DNA of 64,000 bases from Cohaesibacter celericrescens (GCF_002866925.1 NZ_PKUQ01000001.1:310001-374000); one strand, 5' to 3'. Counted from the stretch's first letter, positions 48,853-57,834 are shown. A program made the numbers and translations. Notes: generated by a model from the letters alone, not told the origin.

Positions 48853-49752
48853 TTAGACAGCAACCGGACGCATACCCAGAAGATGACAAATGGCATAGGA
48901 CAGGTTGGCGCGGTTCATGGTGTAGAAATGGAAATCATCCACCCCCCGCTCATGCAAATCATTCACCTGTTCAGCAGCAATCGCCGCAGCGACCAGACGA
49001 TGGGTCTCAGGATCATTGTCCAATCCCTCAAACCGGTTGGCCAACCATTGCGGCACACTAGCGCCTGTCCGTCCGGCAAAATTTGCCATCTGGACAAAAT
49101 TGTGAATAGGCAGAATACCCGGTACAATGGGAATGAAAATCCCTGCCCGACGGGCGCGCTCCACATAAGCTTCATACAAATCGTTATCAAAGAAAAACTG
49201 CGTAATCGCCCGGGTCGCACCGGCGTCGACTTTTTGGCGCAACATTTCGATATCGGTAGCAAAATCGGGACTTTCCGGATGTTTTTCAGGATAGGCCGAC
49301 ACAGAGACCTCAAATCCACCAATATCGCGGATGCCAGCCACCAGATCAGCCGCATTCACATACCCGTCCGCGTGAGGCACATATTTACTGCCCACCCCGT
49401 CGGCGGGGTCTCCCCGCAGAGCAACAATATGCTTCACTCCGCAAGCGGCATAAGACTCGACAACCTCGTTCACCTCGGCTTTGGTCGCGCCAACACACGT
49501 CAAATGCGCAGCAGCAGGAACATGGGTTTCGGTTATAATGCGTTCAACTGTGGCATGGGTCCGCTCGCGGGTCGAGCCACCCGCACCATAGGTCACCGAA
49601 ACAAAATCGGGACAAAGAGGCGCAAGCCTTTTGACACAGGCCCAAAGATTTTCTTCCATTTTAGGTGTCTTGGGCGGAAAAAACTCAAAAGAGATATTCA
49701 GTTTTTCGGCTGTCTGGCTGCGTCGTCCGCTGCGCTCTGCATTGTGGTTCAT
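48853..49752 (-). CDS. metF: 5,10-methylenetetrahydrofolate reductase
   Basis: FAD enzyme that makes 5-methyltetrahydrofolate for MetH; 299 residues from ATG at 49752 (MNHNAERSGRR). An in-frame start at 49821 would add 23 residues of doubtful value. ISFEFFPPKTPKMEENLW, VTYGAGGSTRERT, ALRGDPADG and AITQFFFDND are the usual MetF sequences. It sits between the ArsR-methyltransferase regulator and metH, so substrate supply and use are co-transcribed. Confidence 0.95.
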   Translation of the reverse strand: MNHNAERSGRRSQTAEKLNISFEFFPPKTPKMEENLWACVKRLAPLCPDFVSVTYGAGGSTRERTHATVERIITETHVPAAAHLTCVGATKAEVNEVVESYAACGVKHIVALRGDPADGVGSKYVPHADGYVNAADLVAGIRDIGGFEVSVSAYPEKHPESPDFATDIEMLRQKVDAGATRAITQFFFDNDLYEAYVERARRAGIFIPIVPGILPIHNFVQMANFAGRTGASVPQWLANRFEGLDNDPETHRLVAAAIAAEQVNDLHERGVDDFHFYTMNRANLSYAICHLLGMRPVAV

Positions 49753-49846
49753 AATTCGATACTCATTGTTTGTCGGCCTTGGGGAGGCAAGGCTTGATAA
49801 TTGCGATGACCAAGAGCTCAAAGCCCCCGTCAGAAAATTCCCGAAT

Positions 49847-50827
49847 TCATATCGGCTCGCTGCCAGCCATCTTGGTCGCCACCCAGACTGTCACGGTCAA
49901 AGGTGTATCGCTCATCTCAACCAATCGGCGTTCTTGTTCCAGATCCTTTGCGATGGTCAGTTTGAAGCCTGCTTCAGCCATCCAGCGGCGCATGGCATCG
50001 TGGGAGAATCCCAATCGCCTGTGCGCATGGTCCTTTCGCAAAAATTCATGTGAATGGGGGGCAAAGTCCACAACCAGAATGCGCCCGCCCGGAGCAATGA
50101 CATTGCTCGCCTCTTCCAGTGCTGCCGAAGGATCATCAAGATAGTGTAGAACCTGATGCAATGTCACCAAATCGAACTGGCGATCAAGCGATGCTAAATC
50201 GAGAATATTGCCCTGCTGCACATGCAAGTGACCATGGTTGGGACCATCAAGACGCGAACGGGCAATTGCCAGCATCGAGCGGTTCGCATCCAAACCAAGA
50301 CCATAACGGCATTGATGCGCCAAAAGTGATAGAATACTGCCCGTGCCCGTGCCCAGATCGAGCAATTGATCGATGGGCTTATCCCCCAAGCTGGCTACAA
50401 TCGCCTGCTCAACAGCACTTTCGGGAACATGTAAGGCACGCAACTCGTCCCAGCGTTCAGCATTCTGTTGGAAATAATCAGCGGCTTGCTGTGCACTGGC
50501 GGTACGAATCTGCTCCAACCGTTCTCTATCGCGCCGGATCATGACATCTTGTTGGTCGACATGGCGCAAGGCCGCTGCAATCAGATCGCCTTTTGCTTCA
50601 TCTCTTGTGAGGCAATAATAGACCCATGCCCCTTCCGGCAAACGCTCGACCAGCCCGGCTTCATAGAGCAATTTGAGATGGCGGGAAATCCGCGGTTGGC
50701 TTTGATGCAGAATGGCCGTCAAATCCTTGACCGACAAATCCCCTTCAGCCAACAACGACAGCAAACGCATACGCGTCGGCTCTCCACTCGCCTTCAACAA
50801 TCCAACCATTTCATCAAGCGTCAACAT
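49847..50827 (-). CDS. ArsR-family regulator fused to SAM methyltransferase domain, SahR-like
   Basis: 326 residues. Residues 1-90 form an ArsR winged helix (LLSLLAEGDLSVKDLTAILH, QSQPRISRHLKLLYEAGLV). Residues 110-320 form a class I methyltransferase fold with motif LLDLGTGTGSILSLLA from 155. Such fusions next to metF/metH are known as SahR-type regulators of the methionine-SAM cycle, sensing S-adenosylhomocysteine. Assignment to SahR is by architecture, context and the palindrome in front of the gene. A genuine methyltransferase activity is not excluded. Confidence 0.85.
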   Translation of the reverse strand: MLTLDEMVGLLKASGEPTRMRLLSLLAEGDLSVKDLTAILHQSQPRISRHLKLLYEAGLVERLPEGAWVYYCLTRDEAKGDLIAAALRHVDQQDVMIRRDRERLEQIRTASAQQAADYFQQNAERWDELRALHVPESAVEQAIVASLGDKPIDQLLDLGTGTGSILSLLAHQCRYGLGLDANRSMLAIARSRLDGPNHGHLHVQQGNILDLASLDRQFDLVTLHQVLHYLDDPSAALEEASNVIAPGGRILVVDFAPHSHEFLRKDHAHRRLGFSHDAMRRWMAEAGFKLTIAKDLEQERRLVEMSDTPLTVTVWVATKMAGSEPI

Positions 50828-50843
50828 TCATCACCTCAAAGAT

Positions 50844-50859
50844 ATAAAGATATCTTTAT
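50844..50859. promoter_or_regulatory. palindromic operator in front of the ArsR-methyltransferase gene
   Basis: ATAAAGATATCTTTAT is a perfect 16-bp palindrome 16 bp upstream of the regulator start. This is the size and symmetry expected for an ArsR dimer. It resembles, from memory, the AT-rich AAAGAT-type motifs reported for SahR. Autoregulation of the regulator-metF-metH unit is the simplest reading. Confidence 0.7.
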
Positions 50860-50934
50860 GCGATTAATTTAAACATAGCAAGATCCAATCTTATATCTAC
50901 ACATGCTTGCGACCCAACATCGCCTGTAGACGCA

Positions 50935-50962
50935 AAAAGCCCCGCTAAACAGCGGGGCTTTT
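50935..50962 (-). terminator. terminator after gapR
   Basis: Perfect 12-bp stem AAAAGCCCCGCT / AGCGGGGCTTTT with a 4-nt loop, followed by T on the minus strand, 45 nt behind the gapR stop. Confidence 0.9.
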
Positions 50963-51007
50963 GATTCATAATAATATACTGCCAATTGTCGGCAGGTTTA
51001 TTCTTTA

Positions 51008-51265
51008 TTACTCAGCGCTGGGCGCCATGCCCAATGCATGCAGATACAGATCCAGCAGCGCTTCCATTTCTTCGCGCTCATTGCTGTCCTGTTTTCTCAA
51101 ACGCACGACTTGACGGATCACTTTCACATCATAGCCGTTGCCTTTGGCTTCCGCATAAACGTCTTTAACGTCGTCTGCGATCGCTTTTTTCTCTTCTTCT
51201 AGACGCTCAATCCGCTCGATAATCGCACGAAGCTGATCAGCGGCAACACCACCTGGATTTGACAT
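51008..51265 (-). CDS. gapR: GapR (DUF2312) nucleoid-associated protein
   Basis: 85-residue DNA-binding protein. In Caulobacter GapR encircles overtwisted DNA ahead of replication forks and transcription units. The helical sequence [20 protein letters not shown], then [20 protein letters not shown] and RQVVRLRK, is highly characteristic of DUF2312 and near universal in alphaproteobacteria. Own terminator behind. The upstream neighbour is the DUF1244 gene in the same direction (146-nt gap). Confidence 0.95.
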   Translation of the reverse strand: MSNPGGVAADQLRAIIERIERLEEEKKAIADDVKDVYAEAKGNGYDVKVIRQVVRLRKQDSNEREEMEALLDLYLHALGMAPSAE

Positions 51266-51411
51266 TTCTTACTCCAAATTTCGGTTAATGGGCCCATGCC
51301 ACACAACGGCTGGCACAAGGACCAACAATTAACCTCTCTCTAACCAAATTAGTCTTGCAACAATCTTAACATCTCCCAAAGGCACACCGACAAAGACAAC
51401 ATACCAACGGA

Positions 51412-51708
51412 TCAATCATGATTGTGACTGCCTTTAAAAGCCTGCAGCTGCTCATTTGAGGCCTCGGACTGATGCGCTTTCTTCCATTCATCATATGGCA
51501 TGCCATAAATGATTTCGCGCGCATCTTCTTTGCTCATTTTAAGGCCCGATTCTTGAGCCGCCTCCATATACCAACGAGACAGACAATTGCGGCAAAAACC
51601 AGCAAGATTCATCATATCGATGTTCTGAACATCCTTGCGCTCACGCAAATGCTCCACCAACCGACGAAACGCGGCAGCTTCAAGAGCCGTTTTGTGGTCT
51701 TCGTTCAT
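51412..51708 (-). CDS. DUF1244 family protein
   Basis: 98-residue protein conserved in alphaproteobacteria (DUF1244, PF06844). Visible marks: AAFRRLVEHLRERKDVQNID, the cysteine pair in LAGFCRNCLSRWY, and IIYGMPYDEWKK. The CxxC might bind a metal, but no function is established to my knowledge. It ends in a His-rich tail (SHNHD). It is next to gapR. Confidence 0.9.
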   Translation of the reverse strand: MNEDHKTALEAAAFRRLVEHLRERKDVQNIDMMNLAGFCRNCLSRWYMEAAQESGLKMSKEDAREIIYGMPYDEWKKAHQSEASNEQLQAFKGSHNHD

Positions 51709-52202
51709 AGGGTCCCTACAATCGTCACTATAGAATGATGCACCGTTTTGGGCAGGCGCACATCATAGCCAGTCTCCAGCTGGGAACAAGAAAGAATTAA
51801 AACTTTCACCGCCCCAATTGACACAATCATGGCTATGCAACAATTCTGTAGAATTAGACCAAAGTCATAAGATGTTAGACCATGATTATGCCCTACTATT
51901 GTGTCAAAATCACCTTCACACAGCTGTTCATCTGTTTTGCTAAAATGCTCGCACGGCCAATTAAAACAACATTTCTATGCAACCAGACCCAATAGCAGAT
52001 CCAATGCAGTCTTCGTTCATGCCAAATCGAATAAACGCTTCAGAACCGCATCTATCGATTGAAAATCACAACAGACGCCTTCAAAACGTGTAATTTTCGA
52101 CACCCAGTTCGACTAATGTCGAATTCTGTCATTGACATTATGGGCACGAAACGCGAAACAAAGGGCGGCTTCCCAGCACTCTGAAAGACGATATCGAGCC
52201 CT
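51709..52202. other. 494-nt divergent intergenic region with a palindrome
   Basis: No gene seen between DUF1244 and the DUF1036 gene. It must hold promoters for both directions. The perfect palindrome TTCGAC-taat-GTCGAA at 52108-52123, with an extra TTTCGAC half-site at 52096, lies 80-107 nt before the DUF1036 start. Confidence 0.6.
52108..52123. promoter_or_regulatory. palindromic operator candidate upstream of DUF1036-pyk
   Basis: TTCGAC (52108-52113) and GTCGAA (52118-52123), perfect arms around TAAT. A further half-site TTCGAC lies 11 bp to the left. No matching regulator is encoded nearby. Confidence 0.45.
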
Positions 52203-52661
52203 ATGTTTGTTTGGAAACACAAAATACGAACCACCACCCTGCACTTCGGTCAAACATCGGCCAAGGCACTTACCATCGCAGGTTTATTTCTTGCTTTCAG
52301 CGGCGTTCCCGCATTAGCTGACTTGCGTGTCTGCAACAAGACAGGCAGCACCATTGGTCTTGCTATCGGTTATGAACTGAAGGGCGAATGGATCAGCGAA
52401 GGCTGGTGGAACCTAGAACAAAAGAAATGCGAGACTGTCCTCAAAGGTATTCTTGTAAAAAATCGCTACTTTATCCACGCCATTGACTATGACAAAGGTG
52501 GGCAGTGGAATGGCGAAACATTTTTGTGCACGCAAGATCTGCAATTCCAGATCAAGGGAACACAAGAATGTGTCGCACGCGGATTTGAGAGAACCGGCTT
52601 TTTCGAAATCGACACCGCCGGAAAACAGGATTATACGGTTCAATTGACCGATCAAGAATAG
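52203..52661 (+). CDS. DUF1036 secreted protein
   Basis: 152 residues with a basic start and a hydrophobic signal segment (ALTIAGLFLAFSGVPALA), cut probably before DLRVCN. The mature part is the DUF1036 domain: LRVCNKTGSTIGLAIGYE, WISEGWWNL, with four cysteines (C in VCN, KKCE, FLCT, QECV) likely paired in the periplasm. The family is common in Hyphomicrobiales next to pyruvate kinase, as here (10-nt gap). Function unknown. Confidence 0.88.
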   Translation: MFVWKHKIRTTTLHFGQTSAKALTIAGLFLAFSGVPALADLRVCNKTGSTIGLAIGYELKGEWISEGWWNLEQKKCETVLKGILVKNRYFIHAIDYDKGGQWNGETFLCTQDLQFQIKGTQECVARGFERTGFFEIDTAGKQDYTVQLTDQE

Positions 52662-52671
52662 GAAAACTGTT

Positions 52672-54114
52672 GTGACTGTAAGACGTAACCGGAAAGTGAA
52701 AATCCTGGCCACATTGGGCCCGGCTTCATCAGAGCAAGAGCAGATCAAAGGTCTATTTCTAGCTGGCGCCGATGTTTTCCGCATCAATATGAGCCATTCC
52801 AGCCATGATATGTTGCGCGACTATGTGAAAAAGATTCGCGCCGTAGAAAAAGAAGTAGGCCGCCCGATCGGCATTCTTGCCGACCTGCAAGGCCCCAAAC
52901 TCCGTCTAGGCCGCTTTGCCGACACCAAGGTTAAGCTGATCAATGGCGCGCGTTTCACTTTGGATAGCTCCGATGAACCAGGTACCATTAGCCGCGTACA
53001 GCTACCACACCCCGAAATTTTCGGTTCTGTAAAAGAAGGCGACATCCTGCTTCTCGATGATGGCAAGGTACGCCTCAGAACAATCAGCGTTGCTGCAGAC
53101 GCCATCCACACAGAGGTTGTCACCGGCGGAGACATTTCTGACCGTAAGGGTATCAGCTTCCCGGACTCGACCCTTTCCTTCTCCGCGTTGACACCAAAAG
53201 ATCGATCCGATCTCGATGCAGCCGTTGAAGCAGAAGTCGATTGGCTTGCTTTGTCCTTTGTGCAGCGCCCCGAAGACGTTGCCGAAGTGCGCAAGCTGTC
53301 CCGTGGGCGCACAGGCATCTTGTCTAAAATCGAAAAACCACAGGCTGTTGAATGCCTCAAAGAGATTATTGAGCTTTCAGATGCCATCATGGTTGCACGT
53401 GGCGACTTGGGCGTCGAAATGCCGTTGGAAAAGGTTCCTGGTGCCCAGAAACAAATCACTCGCGCCGCTCGTCAGGCCGGCAAGCCCGTGGTTGTTGCTA
53501 CCCAGATGCTGGAATCGATGATCACATCACCAATGCCGACTCGGGCAGAAGTGTCAGACGTCGCAACCGCCGTGTTCGAAGGCGCAGATGCTGTTATGCT
53601 GTCTGCAGAATCGGCAGCAGGCGATTTCCCCCAAGAAGCCGTCGCCATGATGGACCGTGTAGCGCAAGAAGTTGAATGCGATCCCTACTATGGCAACATC
53701 ATGTATGCTCAGCGAGCAGCACCTGAAGCGACTGCCGCTGATGCCATTTCCGCAGCAACGCGCCAGATCGCTGAAACGTTGAATCTGGCCAATATCGTTT
53801 GCTACACATCCTCAGGCACCACCGGTCTTCGTGCGGCACGCGAACGGCCACAGACACCGATCATCACGATGAGCCCGATCATCGCCACAGCGCGTCGTCT
53901 GTCTCTTGTATGGGGGTTGCATTGCATCGTTTCCGAAGATGCGGGCACTTTGGATCAAATGGTCGACCGCGCTTGTAGCAAATCCTATCAGGAAGGCTTT
54001 GCCAAACCCGGCCAGCGTGTGATCATCACCGCTGGTGTCCCACTGGGCACACCGGGCGCCACCAACATGCTGCGCATTGCCTTTGTTGGCAGCGACGGCC
54101 TTGGCGGCATCTAA
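52672..54114 (+). CDS. pyk: pyruvate kinase
   Basis: Glycolytic enzyme converting phosphoenolpyruvate and ADP to pyruvate and ATP; 480 residues. The start is GTG at 52672, preceded by AGGAAAAC. ATLGPASSEQ, RINMSHSSHD, ILADLQGPKLRLG, the catalytic lysine in ILSKIEKPQA, and MVARGDLGVEMPLEKVPGAQK are all intact. The C-terminal allosteric domain is complete. Probably co-transcribed with the DUF1036 gene. A strong terminator follows. Confidence 0.97.
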   Translation: MTVRRNRKVKILATLGPASSEQEQIKGLFLAGADVFRINMSHSSHDMLRDYVKKIRAVEKEVGRPIGILADLQGPKLRLGRFADTKVKLINGARFTLDSSDEPGTISRVQLPHPEIFGSVKEGDILLLDDGKVRLRTISVAADAIHTEVVTGGDISDRKGISFPDSTLSFSALTPKDRSDLDAAVEAEVDWLALSFVQRPEDVAEVRKLSRGRTGILSKIEKPQAVECLKEIIELSDAIMVARGDLGVEMPLEKVPGAQKQITRAARQAGKPVVVATQMLESMITSPMPTRAEVSDVATAVFEGADAVMLSAESAAGDFPQEAVAMMDRVAQEVECDPYYGNIMYAQRAAPEATAADAISAATRQIAETLNLANIVCYTSSGTTGLRAARERPQTPIITMSPIIATARRLSLVWGLHCIVSEDAGTLDQMVDRACSKSYQEGFAKPGQRVIITAGVPLGTPGATNMLRIAFVGSDGLGGI

Positions 54115-54147
54115 TCGCACCAGCAAGCCAACCAACGGTAAGAATCA

Positions 54148-54175
54148 GAAAAGGGCCGGTTTACCGGCCCTTTTC
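54148..54175 (+). terminator. Rho-independent terminator after pyk
   Basis: GAAAAGGGCCGG-ttta-CCGGCCCTTTTC, 12-bp perfect stem followed by TTTGC, 33 nt behind the pyk stop. Confidence 0.92.
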
Positions 54176-54243
54176 TTTGCCCTGTCATAAGCTGCCATCT
54201 TACATGCGCTTCATCCGGTGACTGCGATCAAACAGCAGACAAT

Positions 54244-54283
54244 AAAAAACGCGCATGAGACAATCGCTCATGCGCGTTTTTTA
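54244..54283. terminator. terminator after rpmJ, usable in both directions
   Basis: AAAAAACGCGCATGAG-acaatcg-CTCATGCGCGTTTTTT: a 16-bp perfect stem with T runs on both strands, 34 nt behind the rpmJ stop. Confidence 0.92.
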
Positions 54284-54316
54284 TGTTTAGCCAACAAAGA
54301 GTTGCCTAACGCTTAA

Positions 54317-54442
54317 TCAGCCCTGACGAGCTTTAAAGCGAGGGTTCTTTTTGTTGATGATGTAAACACGACCCTTGCGGCGAACCATGCGGTTGTCACG
54401 GTGACGCTTGGCAAGTGCTTTCAGCGAATTCTTGATTTTCAT
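54317..54442 (-). CDS. rpmJ: 50S ribosomal protein L36
   Basis: 41-residue ribosomal protein, ATG at 54442. It starts [17 protein letters not shown] and ends NPRFKARQG. It lacks the four zinc-binding residues of the classical L36 (no cysteine at all), so it is the zinc-independent form, which is the normal one in many alphaproteobacteria. Isolated gene with a strong terminator. Confidence 0.95.
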   Translation of the reverse strand: MKIKNSLKALAKRHRDNRMVRRKGRVYIINKKNPRFKARQG

Positions 54443-54986
54443 TGTCCCAAGCCTCGGCCATTATAACGAAACAAAAAGCGCGCCAGAGCGCGCGTAAATT
54501 CGAGCGGAAACTACGATCCCTATCGAGCATTGTCAACTGGCAATTCACCCCAATCCAGCAATTTCATGACTTCAGCGCAAAATCGGCAAGAAGAGCAGAT
54601 GAATCCGCAGCATCTGACAAGCATACACACACCTGACACGACAATCTTGGATAATCCAACCCAATTTGCACATTTATGAACATCAACGGTGTGGTGCCCG
54701 ACGCTGAAAAGCAGAATCACATCTCTTGATAAACTTCATAGGAGCTATGCATCCACTTGCGGGGATAAACCTCATGAACGGTGCGGTGAGTTGATCTGCC
54801 TCATATGGCAAACCACTTATCTACCTTAGACAAGGCATCATCAAACAATGCGCATAAATAACGATATCTTCAAAACAAGTCGCATTACCACTGTTGGGCA
54901 AGCACTCCGTAAAAGCCAATACGGAAAGCACAGAGATCTCTGGTAAAATCAGAGGCGTAGCGCAGATTGCGCAAGGAGACTGTAAG
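54443..54986. other. 544-nt divergent intergenic region
   Basis: Between rpmJ and the dicarboxylate carrier. No open frame with a ribosome binding site and no clear RNA fold seen. It must carry the rpmJ promoter at its left end and that of the carrier at its right end. Confidence 0.5.
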
Positions 54987-56315
54987 ATGTTGTATCTGGA
55001 ATTCTTATTCCTTCTGGTTATGCTATATATCGGCTCTCGATATGGCGGCATAGGACTTGGAGTTGTTTCAGGCATTGGCCTCGTCGTTGAGGTGTTTATA
55101 TTCCAAATGCCTCCGACCTCCCCTCCCGTCACCGTGATGCTGATTATTTTGGCCGTCGTCACCTGTGCGTCTATATTGGAAGCTGCGGGCGGTCTTAAAT
55201 ACATGCTGCAAGTCGCAGAGCGACTGTTGCGGGCCAATCCCAAGCGCGTCACTCTCATCGCGCCCTTTGTAACCTACGCAATGACATTCATGCTCGGTAC
55301 GGGCCATGCTGTCTATTCCATTATGCCGATCATTGGCGACGTCGCTCTGAAAAATGGCATTCGTCCAGAGCGCCCTATGGCTGCAGCATCGGTTGCTTCC
55401 CAAGTGGGCATCACCGCGTCCCCCCTCTCTGCAGCAGTGGTCTTCTATCTGGCGCAATTATCCGAAATCAATCCAAACATCACGCTATTTTCCATTTTGA
55501 TGGTTACCGTCCCCGCCACCTTGTGCGGTACACTATTGATGGCTCTTTACAGCATGCGTCGCGGCAAAGAACTGGCCGATGACCCCGCCTATCAAGAGCG
55601 TCTGAAAGATCCCGAATGGCGTGCCAAAATCGAATCCACGACGGCAACCTCATTGGATGAAGTCTTGCCTTCCAAGGCACGCAATTCCGTGCTGCTGTTC
55701 ATTCTTGCCATCGCCACCATCGTCTTTATCGCAATGGTGCCCGAAGTCAGAACCATCGCAGGCACGGACAAAGCCATCTCTATGTCCGTTGTCATTCAGA
55801 TGATGATGCTCTGCTTTGGCGGCATCATCTTGCTAGTTACCAAAACCAATCCACGCAGCGTGCCAGACGGAGTGGTCTTTAAATCCGGCATGGTCGCCGC
55901 CATTGCGATTTTTGGTATTGCTTGGATGTCTGATACCTATTTCAAATTTGCAATGCCACAGTTCAAATCCGGCATCATTGAAATGGTAGAACTATATCCA
56001 TGGAGCTTTGCTCTGGCGCTGTTCGTCGTCTCTGTGGTTGTGAACTCTCAAGCTGCCACGGCACGCATGATGTTACCTGTCGGCCTGGCCATCGGCTTGG
56101 AACCGGCTCTCCTGATCGGTTTAATGCCTGCTGTATACGGATATTTCTTCATCCCCAACTATCCATCAGACATCGCGACCGTGAACTTTGATGTCACCGG
56201 CACCACCAAAATCGGCAAATTCTACTTCAACCATTCCTTCATGACAGTTGGATTGATTGCTGTGATCACCGGTTCGGTTGTCGGCTATCTGCTTGCACAA
56301 ATCGTGATTGGCTAA
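54987..56315 (+). CDS. DcuA/DcuB-type C4-dicarboxylate carrier
   Basis: Inner-membrane antiporter family exchanging fumarate, aspartate or succinate; 442 residues with about 11 membrane segments. ATG at 54987 follows CAAGGAGACTG. Conserved stretches include ILEAAGGLKYMLQVAERLLR, FMLGTGHAVYSIMPIIGDVA and RPERPMAAASVASQVGITAS, typical of Dcu proteins. These are usually linked to anaerobic fumarate respiration, but no frd or aspA gene is in view, so direction and substrate stay open. A hairpin at 56331-56355 follows. Confidence 0.9.
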   Translation: MLYLEFLFLLVMLYIGSRYGGIGLGVVSGIGLVVEVFIFQMPPTSPPVTVMLIILAVVTCASILEAAGGLKYMLQVAERLLRANPKRVTLIAPFVTYAMTFMLGTGHAVYSIMPIIGDVALKNGIRPERPMAAASVASQVGITASPLSAAVVFYLAQLSEINPNITLFSILMVTVPATLCGTLLMALYSMRRGKELADDPAYQERLKDPEWRAKIESTTATSLDEVLPSKARNSVLLFILAIATIVFIAMVPEVRTIAGTDKAISMSVVIQMMMLCFGGIILLVTKTNPRSVPDGVVFKSGMVAAIAIFGIAWMSDTYFKFAMPQFKSGIIEMVELYPWSFALALFVVSVVVNSQAATARMMLPVGLAIGLEPALLIGLMPAVYGYFFIPNYPSDIATVNFDVTGTTKIGKFYFNHSFMTVGLIAVITGSVVGYLLAQIVIG

Positions 56316-56330
56316 CAGCCCTAAATAATC

Positions 56331-56355
56331 TCGTCAGGCCCATTGGGTCTGACGA
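56331..56355 (+). terminator. hairpin after the dicarboxylate carrier gene
   Basis: TCGTCAGGCCC-att-GGGTCTGACGA, 11 pairs including one G-U, starting 15 nt after the stop. There is no T-run, so it is a weak or processing-type terminator. Confidence 0.5.
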
Positions 56356-56451
56356 ACACCTTCATGTTGATGGGACAAAAAATCCTCGACAGCATTCTAT
56401 TACCGAGTTAGCTTCTTAAAACACTTTGCAACCAATCCTGGGAGGATAAAT

Positions 56452-56766
56452 ATGGCATTTGGAGGCACCGCCGATCTCAATTGGCACCACAAGGAAGTGG
56501 TCTTGTTAGACTTGAAATGGGTCAACAAAACCATGGTGATGCACGTCGAAATGAAACAGTTCGAGGAAGAAGAGCATCAGGGCAATGCCCCCACCATCAT
56601 CTTGAGCCGCCAGTCTCAAGGTAAGCTTGAAGACATATTGGTCGTCTCAGGTCGCGCCGGAGGGCACGTGTTGGTGAGCTTGGATCCACAAGACCGCCTG
56701 ATAGGACGGATCAACCAATCCAACCCCAATTCAGCTGGCACGGTCAAATGGGAGATCATCACCTAA
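56452..56766 (+). CDS. hypothetical protein, 104 residues
   Basis: ATG at 56452 with GGGAGGATAAAT in front, a strong ribosome binding site. Sequence features: no signal peptide or membrane segment, predicted mostly beta (VVLLDLKWV, MVMHVEMKQF, DILVVSGRAG, HVLVSLDPQD). The middle is acidic (FEEEEHQG) and there are three tryptophans. No family recognised. It follows the dicarboxylate carrier by 136 nt with a hairpin between them, so co-transcription is uncertain. Confidence 0.65.
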   Translation: MAFGGTADLNWHHKEVVLLDLKWVNKTMVMHVEMKQFEEEEHQGNAPTIILSRQSQGKLEDILVVSGRAGGHVLVSLDPQDRLIGRINQSNPNSAGTVKWEIIT

Positions 56767-57184
56767 ACTAATACCGCGATGCTGATTGCCAGCAACAGAT
56801 CAATCATCCTTGGAGTTTAAAAACCGGAACAAGCAACAGGCTTGAGCCTAAATCTCCAGACTGTGCAGATCTGATTTCTGTTTCTATAGGCCGAAAACGC
56901 CAAGTAACCTCAGACGACAGAGTAGCAACAGCAGATGTTGGTTGAATCATTTTGCCCGCATGGGCCACAGAAAGCTTCAGTGATGATGAAGGCGGCAGCG
57001 TCTGTATGCCGCCGCTCCAATCACAACGAAGACGCGCAGTCGGGATATGGCAGTGACGTTACGCGGTCACACATTTCCACATCAACGACAAACAAAACCC
57101 TACGCCCACAGCAAAAGGCTCAGAAAAATCCCACGCACCTTCAAGAATAGAGTATAATAAAAATACAACCAGAAGGATAAGACG
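56767..57184. other. 418-nt intergenic region
   Basis: No convincing gene. A 71-codon frame at 56935-57150 has a basic, low-complexity product and no ribosome binding site. At the right end a perfect TATAAT (57153-57158) and AAGGA (57173-57177) belong to the small gene that follows. Confidence 0.5.
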
Positions 57185-57456
57185 TTGACCCAGCCCACTG
57201 CCCCCACAAACTCCTCGGACCAGTCGAACCTCCCTTACAAAGGGAGAGCGTTGTGTACTTCACTTGTTGAAGCAGACTTGGATAAATGCCTTGAAATCCT
57301 AATCAAGCACGCGACAGAAATAGGCCATGAGTTTCATCAAGAAACCAAAAGCTTGATAGAGTGCGAAATGGCCTTCAAAAAATAGACGATCACTTGAACC
57401 GCATGCTGGGTGAAACAACACTCAAACGCTACCAGATTCAAAAAACACTGGCATGA
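57185..57456 (+). pseudogene. small helical protein gene, apparently frameshifted at an A-run
   Basis: Translation from TTG at 57185, 7 nt after AAGGA and 27 nt after a perfect TATAAT, gives 66 residues (MTQPTAPTNSSDQSN..., ending ECEMAFKK) and stops at TAG 57383-57385, right after six A's. In the -1 frame, reading continues from 57382 without a stop for 24 residues (IDDHLNRMLGE, TTLKRYQIQKTLA) to TGA 57454-57456. The joined helical product reads naturally. So either one base was lost, or it is a sequencing error, or ribosomes slip at the A-run. Family not recognised. The 66-residue short form may itself be real. Confidence 0.5.
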
Positions 57457-57810
57457 TGGCCTTGCAAGGAATGGAATTCACCAGCTCAACAGTGAAGAGC
57501 TCAGGCTTTTGTGCCACCTGAGCCCTTCTTGCTGGTTTTGTCTTCAGAGTGTCCCCTACCTTCAGACCCCATCTCAATATCAGCCATAAGTAGAAATTTC
57601 AATCAAAACGGGCCTTTGGTGCCGAGAAAGCACACGATTAAACCGCACAACTGACATTTTAACCAAGAATGTCGAAAAACTGTCATATATCCATCGCCGC
57701 CGATGCTTGCATCGCTGTAATATGATCATTGTCAAAAGGATGAAATTGAAAGGTTTCCACCTTTAGAAACAGCAGAAACTCGATCATCAGGAAATGCGAT
57801 TACCAGCAAA

Positions 57811-57834
57811 CCCATACCCATACCCATACCCATA
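57811..57834. repeat. simple tandem repeat (CCCATA)4
   Basis: Four exact head-to-tail copies of a 6-bp unit in non-coding DNA. Likely a slippage product. Confidence 0.8.

Noticed and set aside
54520..54720. 66-codon open frame on the minus strand upstream of rpmJ
   Set aside because: No ribosome binding site and a cysteine-rich, motif-free product in a promoter region.
56935..57150. 71-codon open frame
   Set aside because: No ribosome binding site, low-complexity basic product, and it runs into the TATAAT region of the next gene.
57811..57834. CCCATA units as a CRISPR-like or iteron array
   Set aside because: Units are adjacent with no spacers and only six bases long; a simple slippage repeat.
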